Source: GH45 sp046704385 (GTDB lineage Bacteria; Bacteroidota; Bacteroidia; Bacteroidales; SZUA-534). Taken from it: a stretch of DNA of 64,000 nt. The number at the start of each line of letters is the position of its first letter. Position 1 is the first letter of the stretch. A program made the position numbers and the translations under genes. The notes below the pieces were generated by a model. The model was not told the origin of the DNA. It saw only the letters and a program-made list of their open reading frames with translations, and made no database searches. The stretch covers positions 61,389 to 125,388 of the forward strand of contig JBJKSB010000079.1 in NCBI GenBank assembly GCA_046704385.1, written 5' to 3'. Below are positions 44,525 to 54,423 of the stretch, one piece after another.

Positions 44525-46687
44525 ATGAAGTCATTTCAAATTATATGGTTTTTAATTCCTTTGTACAGCATCGGCTTATCCCAATCGCTGTCTGATTCCC
44601 TGATTTTTTCCGATTCAACAAAAAGCACGGAGGAAAAGATTTCAAAAGTATTCGAATTTTGTGAAAGCAATTTAGATAAAAATCCCGGACAAGTGTATCA
44701 AATACTTTCCAAAAGCCGAAATAGGATGCCCGAAAAAATTTCTGAAAAAGCAACAGCAAAATTTGACTATTATCTTGCTCAATATTTTTATAATGTTGAA
44801 TTAATTGATAGCGCATATTTTTATTTTAATCAATCAGACAGTTTAAAAACATTTTTGACCCAAAAGCAGGTCTTCAACACATTGTTAAATCTATCTGTTA
44901 TTTCGTCGGTTAAAGGGGAATTAAAAATTTCTACCGAATTCCTGGCAAAAGCCGGAAAGTATATCGAAAATAGTTCAAATGATACATTTAAAGGATTGGT
45001 TTTTCAACAAATGGCCTACTTAAAAATGCTTGACAGCAATTATCCGGAAGCATCAACCCTTTATCAAAATGCGCTTAATAAGTTTCGGTCAACCAACGAC
45101 ACCCTGAATACTGGCTTGGTATTTACAAAAATTGCAGAATTATACTCTATAATGGGCAATTATCCCCTGGCTACCGATTACCTTGAAAAAGCTGAACACC
45201 TGTTTCAAAAAACTGACAATAAAAAATATCTGGGTCGCTGCCTCCTTCAAAAGGGCAAAACACAAATGATGGCAGCAAAATATAATGATGCATTTACTTC
45301 GCTCACCAAAGCCGAGAATTTGCTGATATCAGTTAACGATAGCCTAAACTTAGCTACAACCTATATTAAACTGGCAAAAACCAGCGAATTGCTTAAGAAT
45401 TTTAATGAATGTGCTTTATATCTGAATAATGCTGTTACAATTGCCCAGGCTTTAAAAAGCAGTGAATTAGAAGCAGAAGTTTACGCTGGTTTTGGTGATA
45501 TGTATGCCTCAACCGGCAATTTGTATAAAGCAGTAAGGTATTACAATCGTTGTCTTTCCACATTTAACGGATCAGATAATAAAAATTTGCGCTGTGATAT
45601 ATATTTAAAATTATCGAATAATTATTCCTTATTAAAAAAGTTCGACAATGCATACAAATTCCAGGTTTTGTATAATGCCGTCGATCGTAGTATTTTAATG
45701 GAAAAAAACTCGGAATATACTGCCCGGATGGATAAACAACTGGATGATGTAATTAAAAATGCAGAAAACGAAAAAAAAGTATTGCAAACCGAATTATCGC
45801 TTCTGGGGGAAAGCAAACATAAAAAAGAGACCATTACCAAATTGCTGATTTTAGGATTATTTATGAGTGTCTTAGTCTTAATTTACCTGGTATTTAGAAT
45901 CAGAAATAAGAATTTGCTTCGGGTAAAAGAACTAACTGAGAAAATTAATGATCAAAAAATCAGGCTTAAAAAAAGCCAGAACGACTACGAAAAATTTAAG
46001 AAAACCTCAGACAGAATACTTAATATAACCACAAACAATATGTGGGAACCTTTTTTAGTACTCGACAAGCTTTCAGAAGAAATTCAGATTCAGGATAATA
46101 CAAAGCAAAATTATTCACTGGAATCCTTCTCTGAAAACGATCAGCTGATAATGGCCCGAAATCTATTGGAAAATGTTCTTTATTGGGCTAAAAACCAACT
46201 GGGTCTGCTTGATTTTCATCCTCAAAATTATATGGGCGAAGAGATAATAAAACCAATAGTTGCCATCCAAATGCTACGCGCCAGGGCGAAAAATATCGAA
46301 ATTGAATTAAAACCAAACAGTCAGGCTCTTATTTATGCTGATAAAACTTTACTTCAGGTAGCATTAAGGAATATTATTGAAAATGCCCTGAAATTCTCCA
46401 CCGAAAATGGTAAGGTCATTATTGAAATTCACGATAATAATAAAATTACCGAGATTATTGTGAAAGATAACGGAGTGGGTATGACCCGCGAACAGATTAA
46501 CATGCTATTTGTAAAGGAGAAACCCTACTTTGCCTCTGGTACTCATGGAGAAAAAGGTGCTGGCATAGGGTTAGCCCTTACCAAAGTTTTTATTGAACGA
46601 AATTTTGGAAATCTCCATATTGAAAGTTCCATTGCACGTGGCACTATAGTTAAAGTAAGCCTTCCCTCAATTTCAGGATATAGTTAG
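44525..46687 (+). CDS. TPR sensor histidine-kinase-like protein with a degenerate H-box
   Basis: A 720-residue protein with a signal peptide (about 1-20), TPR repeats (about 80-385), one membrane helix (about 438-456), a coiled coil (465-495), a HisKA-like helix pair and a HATPase_c domain (about 605-715). The ATPase motifs are intact: N-box 'RNIIENALKF', 'VKDNGVGM' and 'GEKGAGIGLAL'. In the H-box, where relatives have 'AHDLrnPF', the sequence is 'TTNNMWEPF', so Asn504 replaces the phosphoacceptor His. It can probably bind ATP but cannot autophosphorylate in the usual way; it may be a pseudokinase, a phosphatase-type regulator or a partner of another kinase. Confidence 0.9.
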   Translation: MKSFQIIWFLIPLYSIGLSQSLSDSLIFSDSTKSTEEKISKVFEFCESNLDKNPGQVYQILSKSRNRMPEKISEKATAKFDYYLAQYFYNVELIDSAYFYFNQSDSLKTFLTQKQVFNTLLNLSVISSVKGELKISTEFLAKAGKYIENSSNDTFKGLVFQQMAYLKMLDSNYPEASTLYQNALNKFRSTNDTLNTGLVFTKIAELYSIMGNYPLATDYLEKAEHLFQKTDNKKYLGRCLLQKGKTQMMAAKYNDAFTSLTKAENLLISVNDSLNLATTYIKLAKTSELLKNFNECALYLNNAVTIAQALKSSELEAEVYAGFGDMYASTGNLYKAVRYYNRCLSTFNGSDNKNLRCDIYLKLSNNYSLLKKFDNAYKFQVLYNAVDRSILMEKNSEYTARMDKQLDDVIKNAENEKKVLQTELSLLGESKHKKETITKLLILGLFMSVLVLIYLVFRIRNKNLLRVKELTEKINDQKIRLKKSQNDYEKFKKTSDRILNITTNNMWEPFLVLDKLSEEIQIQDNTKQNYSLESFSENDQLIMARNLLENVLYWAKNQLGLLDFHPQNYMGEEIIKPIVAIQMLRARAKNIEIELKPNSQALIYADKTLLQVALRNIIENALKFSTENGKVIIEIHDNNKITEIIVKDNGVGMTREQINMLFVKEKPYFASGTHGEKGAGIGLALTKVFIERNFGNLHIESSIARGTIVKVSLPSISGYS

Positions 46688-46923
46688 TACTTATTGGAAA
46701 ACTCCGGATTTTCATCAAATAAATCTCATGAACAATAAAATATACTATTACCCGTAATATTAACGATTGAATAAACCAGGTATTATCTATTCCGGTTTAT
46801 CAACGTTTTCGTTTTTTTTATAAAATATTGTGGATATATTACTGAATAAACCCATTAAACTTTAAAAAAATATTTAGCTTTATTAAAATTTGAAATTTAT
46901 TATAAACTGCTTACTAGAAAAAA

Positions 46924-48960
46924 ATGAGAAAATTTACTTTACTTTTCGTTTTCCTGGCGTTCACAAGCTTAACATTTGCTCAATCAGAATGTGGCTATAC
47001 TCATGGAGGAACACCGGAAAAGGCCATAAAAAACTTACACCCCAAGTCATTAGGGGTTTTAATTTGGTCTGAAGATTTTAACGGTACAAAATGGAATTCA
47101 ACCGTTGTTAGTGATCAAAATGGGTACAAGTATAATACAGCCGCTTCACTACCTGAAGGCTGGTCGGTTTCTGAAAAATATAAAGGTCTGACTGCTAATC
47201 CGGATTATGGTTATTTCCACTGGTCTGACGTAGGCCCTCGTGGTGCTTACACCTCAGATGATCCGTTTAAACCTTTTAATGATTTGCTTCAGGTTTTCCC
47301 CGACGGCACCACAATTAACAATGGATTCATGATGTTGGAAAGTGATTTTGCAAATACAACAGAACAAGGTCAAATAACATCCAGTCCTGTAGACATGGAC
47401 TCATACATTCAATATGGCCCAATTGATTTTTCAGCCTATAATGGCGCTATATTTAATGTAAAAACGATGTATCGGTATTGCTGCTCCAGCACTGACTCAA
47501 AATTAGAATTAGAAATCAGCAACAATTATGACCCAACAACAAAAATTGGCGATTGGATAGATATAGCCCTGAATGTTTTAACTCAACCTTCGGAATATAC
47601 TCGCGCTGCAGAAAGGGATTTCTATAAAAACATCAGTAAATATATTGGTACCGGAGCTCAAAGTAAAGCCGTTTATTTCAGATTAAGACAAATCGCGGCA
47701 AGTCATTATTTTTGGATTTTTGATGATATAAAATTTTATGAGCCCCCAAAAAACGACCTTGTGCTTAAGGATGGATTTGCCGATTATATTTTAGATGCAG
47801 AAAATGGCTATCCCGTAAGCAATACACCATCCAATAATTTTTGGGGTGGATTTACGGAAATTCCCTTATCCGTTACCGGACCTTTCATAAAATTCAGGGC
47901 TGCTGTTGAAAATAACGGATATAGTGATGCTACCAACGCAAAAGCGGAAGTTAGTATTTCTAAAGATGGTGTAAATGACTATTCAGCTTCTTCTACTCCG
48001 AAAACTGTATCAGCATTTGGGTTAGATACTTTAAAAATTACGACCTCGTACACCCCTTCAGATGTAGCAAATTACCAGGTTTCATTAACGGTAAGCATGG
48101 ATGGGGACGATGAACAACCTGATGACAATACCTGGTTATACAATTTCCAGGTAACCGCTTCACGTTATTCCAGAGTTCGTCATGGTTATGAAAGTAGATT
48201 CTGGGCTGCAAGTCCAGGTGACTGGGTTGATGGCGGATACGATGGCGATGCCTGCATTCAGGAATTTCTACTTCCAAATGACGGCACCAAAGTAAGAGGT
48301 GTTAGTGTATATATTTCCGACTACAGCGGATCAACGGCTGAATTACAGTCTATTAATAATGGAGAATTCTCCATGATTGGCCGCTTATACAAAGTAGACC
48401 AAACCGGTAATATTGTTGATGCAGGAATTAAATCTCAACTCTACAGTTTATCTATCAGCGATACCGCTAAATGGATTACCCTGAAATATATTGATGAAGG
48501 CAACCTTGTATTATCGGCCGGAGAATATTTTGCAGGAATTGAAACCTATACCGGTGACCATAATTTACATTTTTACATTGGCAATGACCCTAGTGGTCCA
48601 AAACAACCCAACAAAGGTGGGCTTATGTATTTTACAAAAGCCACTACCCCAGGATGGTATTTAACCGGTGATAACCTGGCTATCGATTTATTAATCTTTG
48701 ATCCAAACAAAGTTCCTGAAACAGTTTCAAATCCTGTCTCAATTTATCCGAATCCATTCGATAATTATTTAACACTGGATAATTTGGATAATGCCACTCG
48801 AATTACCGTTTACAGTGTACTGGGTCAGGCAGTAATGACTGTTCCGGTAACTGAAAGCAAAATGGAAATAAATACCGATAACCTGGATAAAGGAATTTAC
48901 CTGATATCCATTTTTGATGGTTACAAAAATTTAAAAACTCAAAAATTAATTAAGAAATAA
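46924..48960 (+). CDS. Secreted protein with T9SS type A sorting domain
   Basis: A 678-residue protein. A signal peptide (about 1-20, 'LTFAQ' at its end) is followed by a jelly-roll-like region (about 40-275) that contains 'EDFNGTKW' and a 'YRYCCSS' cysteine pair, then an Ig-like or beta-sandwich region (about 300-420) and a further beta domain. The last 75 residues are a T9SS type A sorting domain: 'VSIYPNPFDNYLTL', 'ITVYSVLGQAVMTV' and 'LDKGIYLISIFDG', ending 'KLIKK'. It should be exported by the type IX system and fixed to or released from the cell surface. No enzyme motif was recognised. A strong terminator follows. Confidence 0.9.
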   Translation: MRKFTLLFVFLAFTSLTFAQSECGYTHGGTPEKAIKNLHPKSLGVLIWSEDFNGTKWNSTVVSDQNGYKYNTAASLPEGWSVSEKYKGLTANPDYGYFHWSDVGPRGAYTSDDPFKPFNDLLQVFPDGTTINNGFMMLESDFANTTEQGQITSSPVDMDSYIQYGPIDFSAYNGAIFNVKTMYRYCCSSTDSKLELEISNNYDPTTKIGDWIDIALNVLTQPSEYTRAAERDFYKNISKYIGTGAQSKAVYFRLRQIAASHYFWIFDDIKFYEPPKNDLVLKDGFADYILDAENGYPVSNTPSNNFWGGFTEIPLSVTGPFIKFRAAVENNGYSDATNAKAEVSISKDGVNDYSASSTPKTVSAFGLDTLKITTSYTPSDVANYQVSLTVSMDGDDEQPDDNTWLYNFQVTASRYSRVRHGYESRFWAASPGDWVDGGYDGDACIQEFLLPNDGTKVRGVSVYISDYSGSTAELQSINNGEFSMIGRLYKVDQTGNIVDAGIKSQLYSLSISDTAKWITLKYIDEGNLVLSAGEYFAGIETYTGDHNLHFYIGNDPSGPKQPNKGGLMYFTKATTPGWYLTGDNLAIDLLIFDPNKVPETVSNPVSIYPNPFDNYLTLDNLDNATRITVYSVLGQAVMTVPVTESKMEINTDNLDKGIYLISIFDGYKNLKTQKLIKK

Positions 48961-49276
48961 CCAGTAAAATAAAATAATGTAAGCCCTTCGGAAAACCGAA
49001 GGGCTTTTTTGATGCATGGTTGCATCAGGTATTATTCGATCATCCTAAAGTGCAAAATGAAACTTTATCTGTTTGCTATAAAATTTACCAAGGGCATAAC
49101 TTTGCTTTCCGCGAGTACCAAACTACTCTGCAAACCACGTGTAGCTATAAGCTTTCACGGTGGCGCAAGCTCTGCCTTTTTACCAATATGACAGCCTCCC
49201 CGGTTGTTTCGGGATATCTCTTGAGGTTTCTTTCGTGTAAATCGTGATTTAAAAAAGGTTTTTTACGTTCAAACAA
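48961..49276. other. Intergenic region with hairpins between the T9SS cargo gene and trkH
   Basis: 316 bases. After the terminator there is a GATGCA-TGGT-TGCATC inverted repeat (49011-49026) and, further on, a CCACGT...CACGGTGG hairpin with an AGCT/AGCT inner pair (49135-49163). Overlapping plus-strand frames of 60-75 codons are Cys-rich and not convincing as genes. The sequence looks richer in structure than other gaps in the window. Confidence 0.5.
48982..49010 (+). terminator. Intrinsic terminator of the T9SS cargo gene
   Basis: AGCCCTTCGG and CCGAAGGGCT form a 10-bp stem with an AAAA loop, followed by a T run. It begins 21 bases after the stop. Confidence 0.92.
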
Positions 49277-50740
49277 CTACCTTTTCCAAAAAGCAGGAGA
49301 GAATAAAATCAGGATAGTAAATAGTTCAAGCCTACCCAACAACATTAAAAAACTGAGTAACCATTTACCTAAATCGGGTATATGGCTATAATTTGCAAAT
49401 GGACCTACAGATCCCAAACCAGGACCTATATTTCCTAATGATGCGGCTACTGAGCCCATCGCCGATTCCACATCAAGACCCAAAGCAGCCATTATTATAG
49501 ACCCCATTGTAAAAACCAACAGATAAAATACAACAAAGGCCAAAACATTTTCAACCAATTGGGCCGGCACAGTTTTTTTGTTCAACCGCATTGGCAAAAC
49601 AGCCTTAGGGTGAACCAACCGCTTTAATTCCCAATAAGTGTTCTTTAAAATTAGCAACACCCTGATTACTTTAATACCGCCACCAGATGAACCGGATGAA
49701 CCACCCACAAACATTAAAGTAAAAACCAAAGCAACTAATATAGAGGGCCATAAAAAGTAATTAGCAGTTACGTATCCGGTTGTTGTTATTATGGATACCA
49801 CCTGAAATAATCCTTCACGAAAAGCTTTTTCCGGGCCGGTACCAACAATGAAAAATAAACCCACTGCCACTGCCAAAGCAAAAAACAGTATTATTAAAAT
49901 ATAAGTCCGAAACTCTTCGTTTCGCAAAATTTTTTTGAATTGAAATTTAAGTGCAAAATAGGGCAGCGTGAAGTTTACACCCGCTATAAACATGAAAAGG
50001 ATAAAAATGTATTGAGTCATTGGATTGGTAAAATGAGCAATACTATCCTGTTTGGTGGAGTAACCTCCTGTAGCCATCGTAGTAAATGAATGATTTACTG
50101 CGTCGAAAAAACTAACCCCACTTAACCAAAGCAACAATATTTCAGCTGCTGTAAATCCCACGTAAATGATCCACAACCGTTGTGCTGTTTCTTTTATCCT
50201 GGGATGCATTTTATCGGGAGTTAAACCCTGCGCTTCAGCAGAAAAAAGCTGTACACCACCCACACCCAAAAAAGGAAGTATAGCCAGCGAAAGCACGATT
50301 ATTCCCATACCTCCCATCCATTGCGTTAAACTACGCCAGAATAAGATCCCCTGGGGCAGCGCTTCTATATTATTTAAAACAGATGCCCCGGTGGTAGTAA
50401 AACCAGATATGGTTTCGAAAAAGGCATCGGTAAACCGGGGAATAGCTCCACTAAGGATAAATGGCAAAACCCCGAAAAGTGAAAAAACAATCCAAACCAG
50501 ACTTACTATAATATAGCCTTCACGCTTTCCAAATTCCCGAACAGCATCACGGGTAAAATATACGGTGCTTGCACCAATAATAAAAGTAATAAGGAATGAA
50601 ACAATAAATGCCATACTTGATTCATCCTCATAGTATACCGATACTAAAAATGATATAAATAAAAAAAATGATTCCAGCACCAATAGATAACCTAACAGCC
50701 TGAAAATGATTTTTTTATTAATCATTGAAAAGGTATTCAT
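49277..50740 (-). CDS. trkH: Trk-type potassium uptake protein, membrane subunit
   Basis: A 487-residue membrane protein with the four pore-loop repeats of the TrkH/KtrB fold: 'TISGFTTTGASVLNN', 'TTMATGGYSTKQD', 'IITTTGYVTANY' and 'SLGNIGPGLGSVGP', which carry the selectivity-filter glycines. It forms a K+ channel-like translocator in the inner membrane. It begins 5 bases after trkA, which encodes its gating partner, so the two form an operon. Confidence 0.95.
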   Translation of the reverse strand: MNTFSMINKKIIFRLLGYLLVLESFFLFISFLVSVYYEDESSMAFIVSFLITFIIGASTVYFTRDAVREFGKREGYIIVSLVWIVFSLFGVLPFILSGAIPRFTDAFFETISGFTTTGASVLNNIEALPQGILFWRSLTQWMGGMGIIVLSLAILPFLGVGGVQLFSAEAQGLTPDKMHPRIKETAQRLWIIYVGFTAAEILLLWLSGVSFFDAVNHSFTTMATGGYSTKQDSIAHFTNPMTQYIFILFMFIAGVNFTLPYFALKFQFKKILRNEEFRTYILIILFFALAVAVGLFFIVGTGPEKAFREGLFQVVSIITTTGYVTANYFLWPSILVALVFTLMFVGGSSGSSGGGIKVIRVLLILKNTYWELKRLVHPKAVLPMRLNKKTVPAQLVENVLAFVVFYLLVFTMGSIIMAALGLDVESAMGSVAASLGNIGPGLGSVGPFANYSHIPDLGKWLLSFLMLLGRLELFTILILFSPAFWKR

Positions 50741-50745
50741 CAGGC

Positions 50746-52086
50746 CTAATTAAAAAATTTATCCACTTTTTGTAGTGCTGAAGGAAGTGCAAATACAACC
50801 ACCCGGTCCATCGGGCGAATTTGTGTATCACCATTTGCAATAAAACTTGATCGGTCACGTATAACCCCACCAATTACTGCATCTTTTGGAAAATCAAGGC
50901 TACGGAGTTCACCTTTCGTAATTTTTGAATCATGTTTTACTATAAATTCCAGCACCTCTGCATCAGAACCGGTAAGACACAGGAACGACGGAACTTCAGC
51001 CGTCATGGTAAAACGCAATATATAACTGGCAGCAATAAGTTTTTTATTTATAATGGCATCAATCCCCATGGTTTCAGCCAAATGCAAATAATCAATATTT
51101 TCAACCGAAGCAATGGCTTTTTTCACACCTAAATTTTTTGCCTGGATACAGGAAAGTATATTTAATTCATCGTTCCCGGTTACCCCGATGAATACATCCA
51201 TCATTGAAAGGCCTTCTTCTTTAAGTGTCTCAATATCTCTCCCATCGGCATGTATAACCAACGAATTGGTTAAATAATCGGCTAGTTGTTCCGATTTATC
51301 TTTGTCAATTTCAATCAATTTAATGTTCGCACTTTTTTCCAGGGCATGTGCAGTTCTAACTCCCATCTGACTTCCACCCAAAATCATGATATTATTACAG
51401 GACAACCTACGGGTTCCGGCATATTCCATCATTTGTGTAACCCCTTTTTGGTTAGTGATTACATATACCAAATCGCCCTCGCTAAAAACCTCGTTTGGCC
51501 TGGGAATGTGTGTGGTGCCATTTCTTGTAACTGCAACCGCCCTAAAAACAATTTCGTCACTGTTTATGGCTACTTCCGAAAGCTTTTGTCCGATAATTGG
51601 AGCATCGCTTTCAAGTTTAATTACAAAAAGTGATAATTTATCGCCTGAAAAATTAAATACTTCCGTGGTACCCGTCTCATTCAACAAATTAATAATTTCC
51701 CTGGCTGCCAACCGCTGAGGATAAATCAACGAATCAATCCCCATATTATAAAAATGCGATTTATTTAATGGCAAAAGATATTCCTGATTATCAATACGAG
51801 CAATGGTTTTTTTTGCGCCCAGCTGTTTGGCCAGCATACAAGCTGTAATATTAATTTCAACCGTATGTGTCAAAGCAACAAAAAGGTCGGCACGTTTAAT
51901 TCCGGCTTCTTTAAGATCGGCAAATGAAGTGGCTGACCCGTGCACTGTCATTACATCGTAGTGCGCACTAACATCGTGCAACATTTCCTCTTTCTTATCA
52001 ATAACAACAATCTCATGTGTACCATCCGACAACATTTTTGTCATATGCATTCCGATGGCTCCCATCCCGGCAATGATAATTCTCAT
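50746..52086 (-). CDS. trkA: Trk potassium system peripheral subunit TrkA (two RCK units)
   Basis: A 446-residue protein with two RCK/TrkA_N Rossmann units (about 1-120 and 230-345), each followed by a TrkA_C domain (about 140-220 and 365-446). The nucleotide-binding glycines are in 'IIAGMGAIGMHMTKML' and the second-unit 'IMILGGSQMGVRTAH'. It binds NAD(H) or ATP and gates TrkH. It is the first gene of the trkA-trkH pair. Confidence 0.95.
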   Translation of the reverse strand: MRIIIAGMGAIGMHMTKMLSDGTHEIVVIDKKEEMLHDVSAHYDVMTVHGSATSFADLKEAGIKRADLFVALTHTVEINITACMLAKQLGAKKTIARIDNQEYLLPLNKSHFYNMGIDSLIYPQRLAAREIINLLNETGTTEVFNFSGDKLSLFVIKLESDAPIIGQKLSEVAINSDEIVFRAVAVTRNGTTHIPRPNEVFSEGDLVYVITNQKGVTQMMEYAGTRRLSCNNIMILGGSQMGVRTAHALEKSANIKLIEIDKDKSEQLADYLTNSLVIHADGRDIETLKEEGLSMMDVFIGVTGNDELNILSCIQAKNLGVKKAIASVENIDYLHLAETMGIDAIINKKLIAASYILRFTMTAEVPSFLCLTGSDAEVLEFIVKHDSKITKGELRSLDFPKDAVIGGVIRDRSSFIANGDTQIRPMDRVVVFALPSALQKVDKFFN

Positions 52087-52239
52087 ATCGTAAAAAAATT
52101 AAAACGCAAAGTAAAATATATTAAAACTACAATTCCAAAATACAGGAGATTTTTTTTAGTAAAAAATTGCATTTTAATGATAACGTTTTCCCTTAGTTAA
52201 TTTAATGATTATTAATTCAATATAAACATTTTTTGTTTA

Positions 52240-54321
52240 TTAATTATTAACCTTTATGTAAGCTCCTTGTTCAGCAGTAGCAAAACTTGCTGTTTGAGAT
52301 GTTTCCCTTCTGAATTTATCTATTTTCCAAAATGGAACCGAACCATCGATAATAATATTCTTAAATTTTATTTTTTGAGGTATATCACTTAGATTAAATG
52401 ATGGATTTCCGGTTACTATAAGGTAATCAAAACAAAGGGTATCAACTGGGATACCAGGTATTTCAGAGTTTGTATGAATTAACAATCCCTTAATATCATG
52501 AAACGACCAAAATCCATTTTTATAAAACCAATCCCTTTCCTGAATTGTGGTGTCAGATATTCTGTCAAAAACTAAACTACAACATTTTCGGGTATTCCAG
52601 TATAAATTACCATCCTGCATCATACTGCTCCGTACTTTTTGATCGGTTTGCTCAGAAAACATCCAGTTCGATTGATCATTATTAACAAATTGTAATCCTG
52701 TACCCCTGGTAACCTGATATACGCACAGGGCTGATTGATTCGCCCGAACCTTCTGTTTTAAAACATTTCCCAAACCCATGGACATAATCAACATCAGACT
52801 AATAAGTAACGGATAGTATCTTTTTGAAACCAACCAAAAACTCATGAAAAAAATAATACCATAAATTAATAATATTTGCATTCCACTGAATCCCAGATCA
52901 TTTACAAGTGCTCCTGGCAAATTATTTATAAAATCAATAAAATGCTGATTTACCATTAACAACATATCAGTTACTTTTCCTATAAACCCGGCCACAATAT
53001 GCCATGGGGAAATAATTAATAAGAATATGGCCATAGTAAAAATAATAAATGCCATAAGTGAAACCCCCAGATTTGAAAACCAGAAATAGATGGGAAATTG
53101 ATGAAAATGCTTTATGGTAAGTGGAAAAGTAGCCAACTGTGCAGCAATGGATACTGCCGTTAATTCCCAGGCCCATCTGAGGGGTAAGAATTTAACATAG
53201 AATAACCTTGAAATTTTTGGCTGAAAAAAAACAATTCCTGTCAGAGCAAAATACGAAAGCTTGAAGCCAAGATTAAAGAGTAAAAGCGGATTTAGTGACA
53301 ATAATATAAAAGCCGAAGCGGCCAGGGAATTATATATACTAATGTTCCGGTTTAGTAATTTACCTCCCATTAAAAATGAAATCATTACGGTTGCGCGCAA
53401 CACGGACGGAGATAATCCTGTAATAAAAGCATAGACCCAAATGCCGGCAAAAACAAGCAAAAACCTAAACCTGATGAATTTTTTTAACCACCCAGATAAG
53501 GATAAAATCCAATTAAGAATCCAGTAAAGAATTCCTACGTGTAAACCCGAAACTGCCAACACATGCATCGCTCCGGCGGCACTATATGCCGATTTTAACT
53601 TCGCATCCAACTGGTTTTTATAGCCCAAAGTCAATGCCGACAATACTGCAAGATGGTCCCCGGTTATGCCGTTTTCACTATAAACAGATAAAAGCGATTG
53701 CCTAAAGTTTAAGGCTTTGTTTTTTATGCCACTTACTTTATTATCAAGCAATTCCCAATCATTATTCCCTACAAAGGATGTATAACCTATCTGTTTTAAT
53801 TTAAGGTAGCTGCCATAATCGAACCCGAATGGATTTTGATTGGATTTGGTTTCATTGAGCTGTGTATTAAAAACAATTTTTTGTCCTGCTTTAAGTGAAG
53901 CAACTGAACTATCTTTTTTAAAAAACACTAATAGTTTGAAGTCGGTTTCCTTCCAAAAATTTTCCGTTTTTTGAGCCTCAACATGAACCTCGCATTTAAA
54001 ACCATTTTTAGTATGTTGGGGTATCTGGGTCAGCTCACCAATTAGTTCAATGCTTTCATCCGAAATAATCTTGTTATTAGTGCTTTTTGCTGCTGTTATT
54101 GTTATTCCCCACGAAAAAATAAAAATAGCTATAATGATTCCCTGTCTGTATTTAGTATAATATCGGAATCGCATCCGGGCAACAATAAGAAATAGCAATC
54201 CGGACAATCCCAGTATAATTAATATTGTTGGCCTGGATACCGGCAGATAAAACTGAAATAAAATTCCCGCAATTAAAGGAAATAATAATTTAAAAAATGG
54301 ATTATTGCGTAAAAAGGCCAT
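52240..54321 (-). CDS. ComEC/Rec2 family membrane protein without the catalytic metal-binding motif
   Basis: About 693 residues from the ATG at 54321; a longer reading to a TTG at 54372 would start inside the T run of the upstream terminator and is rejected. An N-terminal DUF4131 domain (about 25-180) precedes the Competence domain with many membrane segments (about 205-480, 'AMHVLAVSGLHVGILY' and 'FITGLSPSVLRATVM'), followed by a C-terminal soluble part (about 520-693). That last part lies where other ComEC proteins carry a metallo-beta-lactamase domain, but no HxHxDH motif is visible. The family forms the inner-membrane DNA-uptake channel. No other competence gene is nearby. Confidence 0.9.
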   Translation of the reverse strand: MAFLRNNPFFKLLFPLIAGILFQFYLPVSRPTILIILGLSGLLFLIVARMRFRYYTKYRQGIIIAIFIFSWGITITAAKSTNNKIISDESIELIGELTQIPQHTKNGFKCEVHVEAQKTENFWKETDFKLLVFFKKDSSVASLKAGQKIVFNTQLNETKSNQNPFGFDYGSYLKLKQIGYTSFVGNNDWELLDNKVSGIKNKALNFRQSLLSVYSENGITGDHLAVLSALTLGYKNQLDAKLKSAYSAAGAMHVLAVSGLHVGILYWILNWILSLSGWLKKFIRFRFLLVFAGIWVYAFITGLSPSVLRATVMISFLMGGKLLNRNISIYNSLAASAFILLSLNPLLLFNLGFKLSYFALTGIVFFQPKISRLFYVKFLPLRWAWELTAVSIAAQLATFPLTIKHFHQFPIYFWFSNLGVSLMAFIIFTMAIFLLIISPWHIVAGFIGKVTDMLLMVNQHFIDFINNLPGALVNDLGFSGMQILLIYGIIFFMSFWLVSKRYYPLLISLMLIMSMGLGNVLKQKVRANQSALCVYQVTRGTGLQFVNNDQSNWMFSEQTDQKVRSSMMQDGNLYWNTRKCCSLVFDRISDTTIQERDWFYKNGFWSFHDIKGLLIHTNSEIPGIPVDTLCFDYLIVTGNPSFNLSDIPQKIKFKNIIIDGSVPFWKIDKFRRETSQTASFATAEQGAYIKVNN

Positions 54322-54372
54322 GGATAATTGGTTTATTCGAAAATAAACAAATTTTGCATTTCCCACAAACAA

Positions 54373-54397
54373 AAAACCAGCCTAAAAAGCTGGTTTT
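54373..54397 (-). terminator. Intrinsic terminator of the TPR lipoprotein gene
   Basis: On the minus strand AAAACCAGC and GCTGGTTTT form a 9-bp stem with a 7-base loop (TTTTTAG), followed by TTG. It starts 27 bases after the stop and ends the transcript before the comEC-like gene. Confidence 0.85.
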
Positions 54398-54423
54398 CTC
54401 GTAAATTCCAATTGAATGTATTT

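Noticed and set aside
49135..49163. Possible tail of a group II intron on the minus strand
   Set aside because: The resemblance is to a few bases only; there is no reverse transcriptase gene and no domain V-like structure that I can confirm.
49009..49247. Overlapping plus-strand frames of 60-75 codons downstream of the T9SS cargo terminator
   Set aside because: They start within or just after the terminator, overlap each other in different frames and have unusual Cys-rich composition.
54321..54372. Longer N-terminus of the ComEC-like protein from TTG at 54372
   Set aside because: That start lies in the T run of the upstream gene's terminator, while the ATG at 54321 gives a normal N-terminus.
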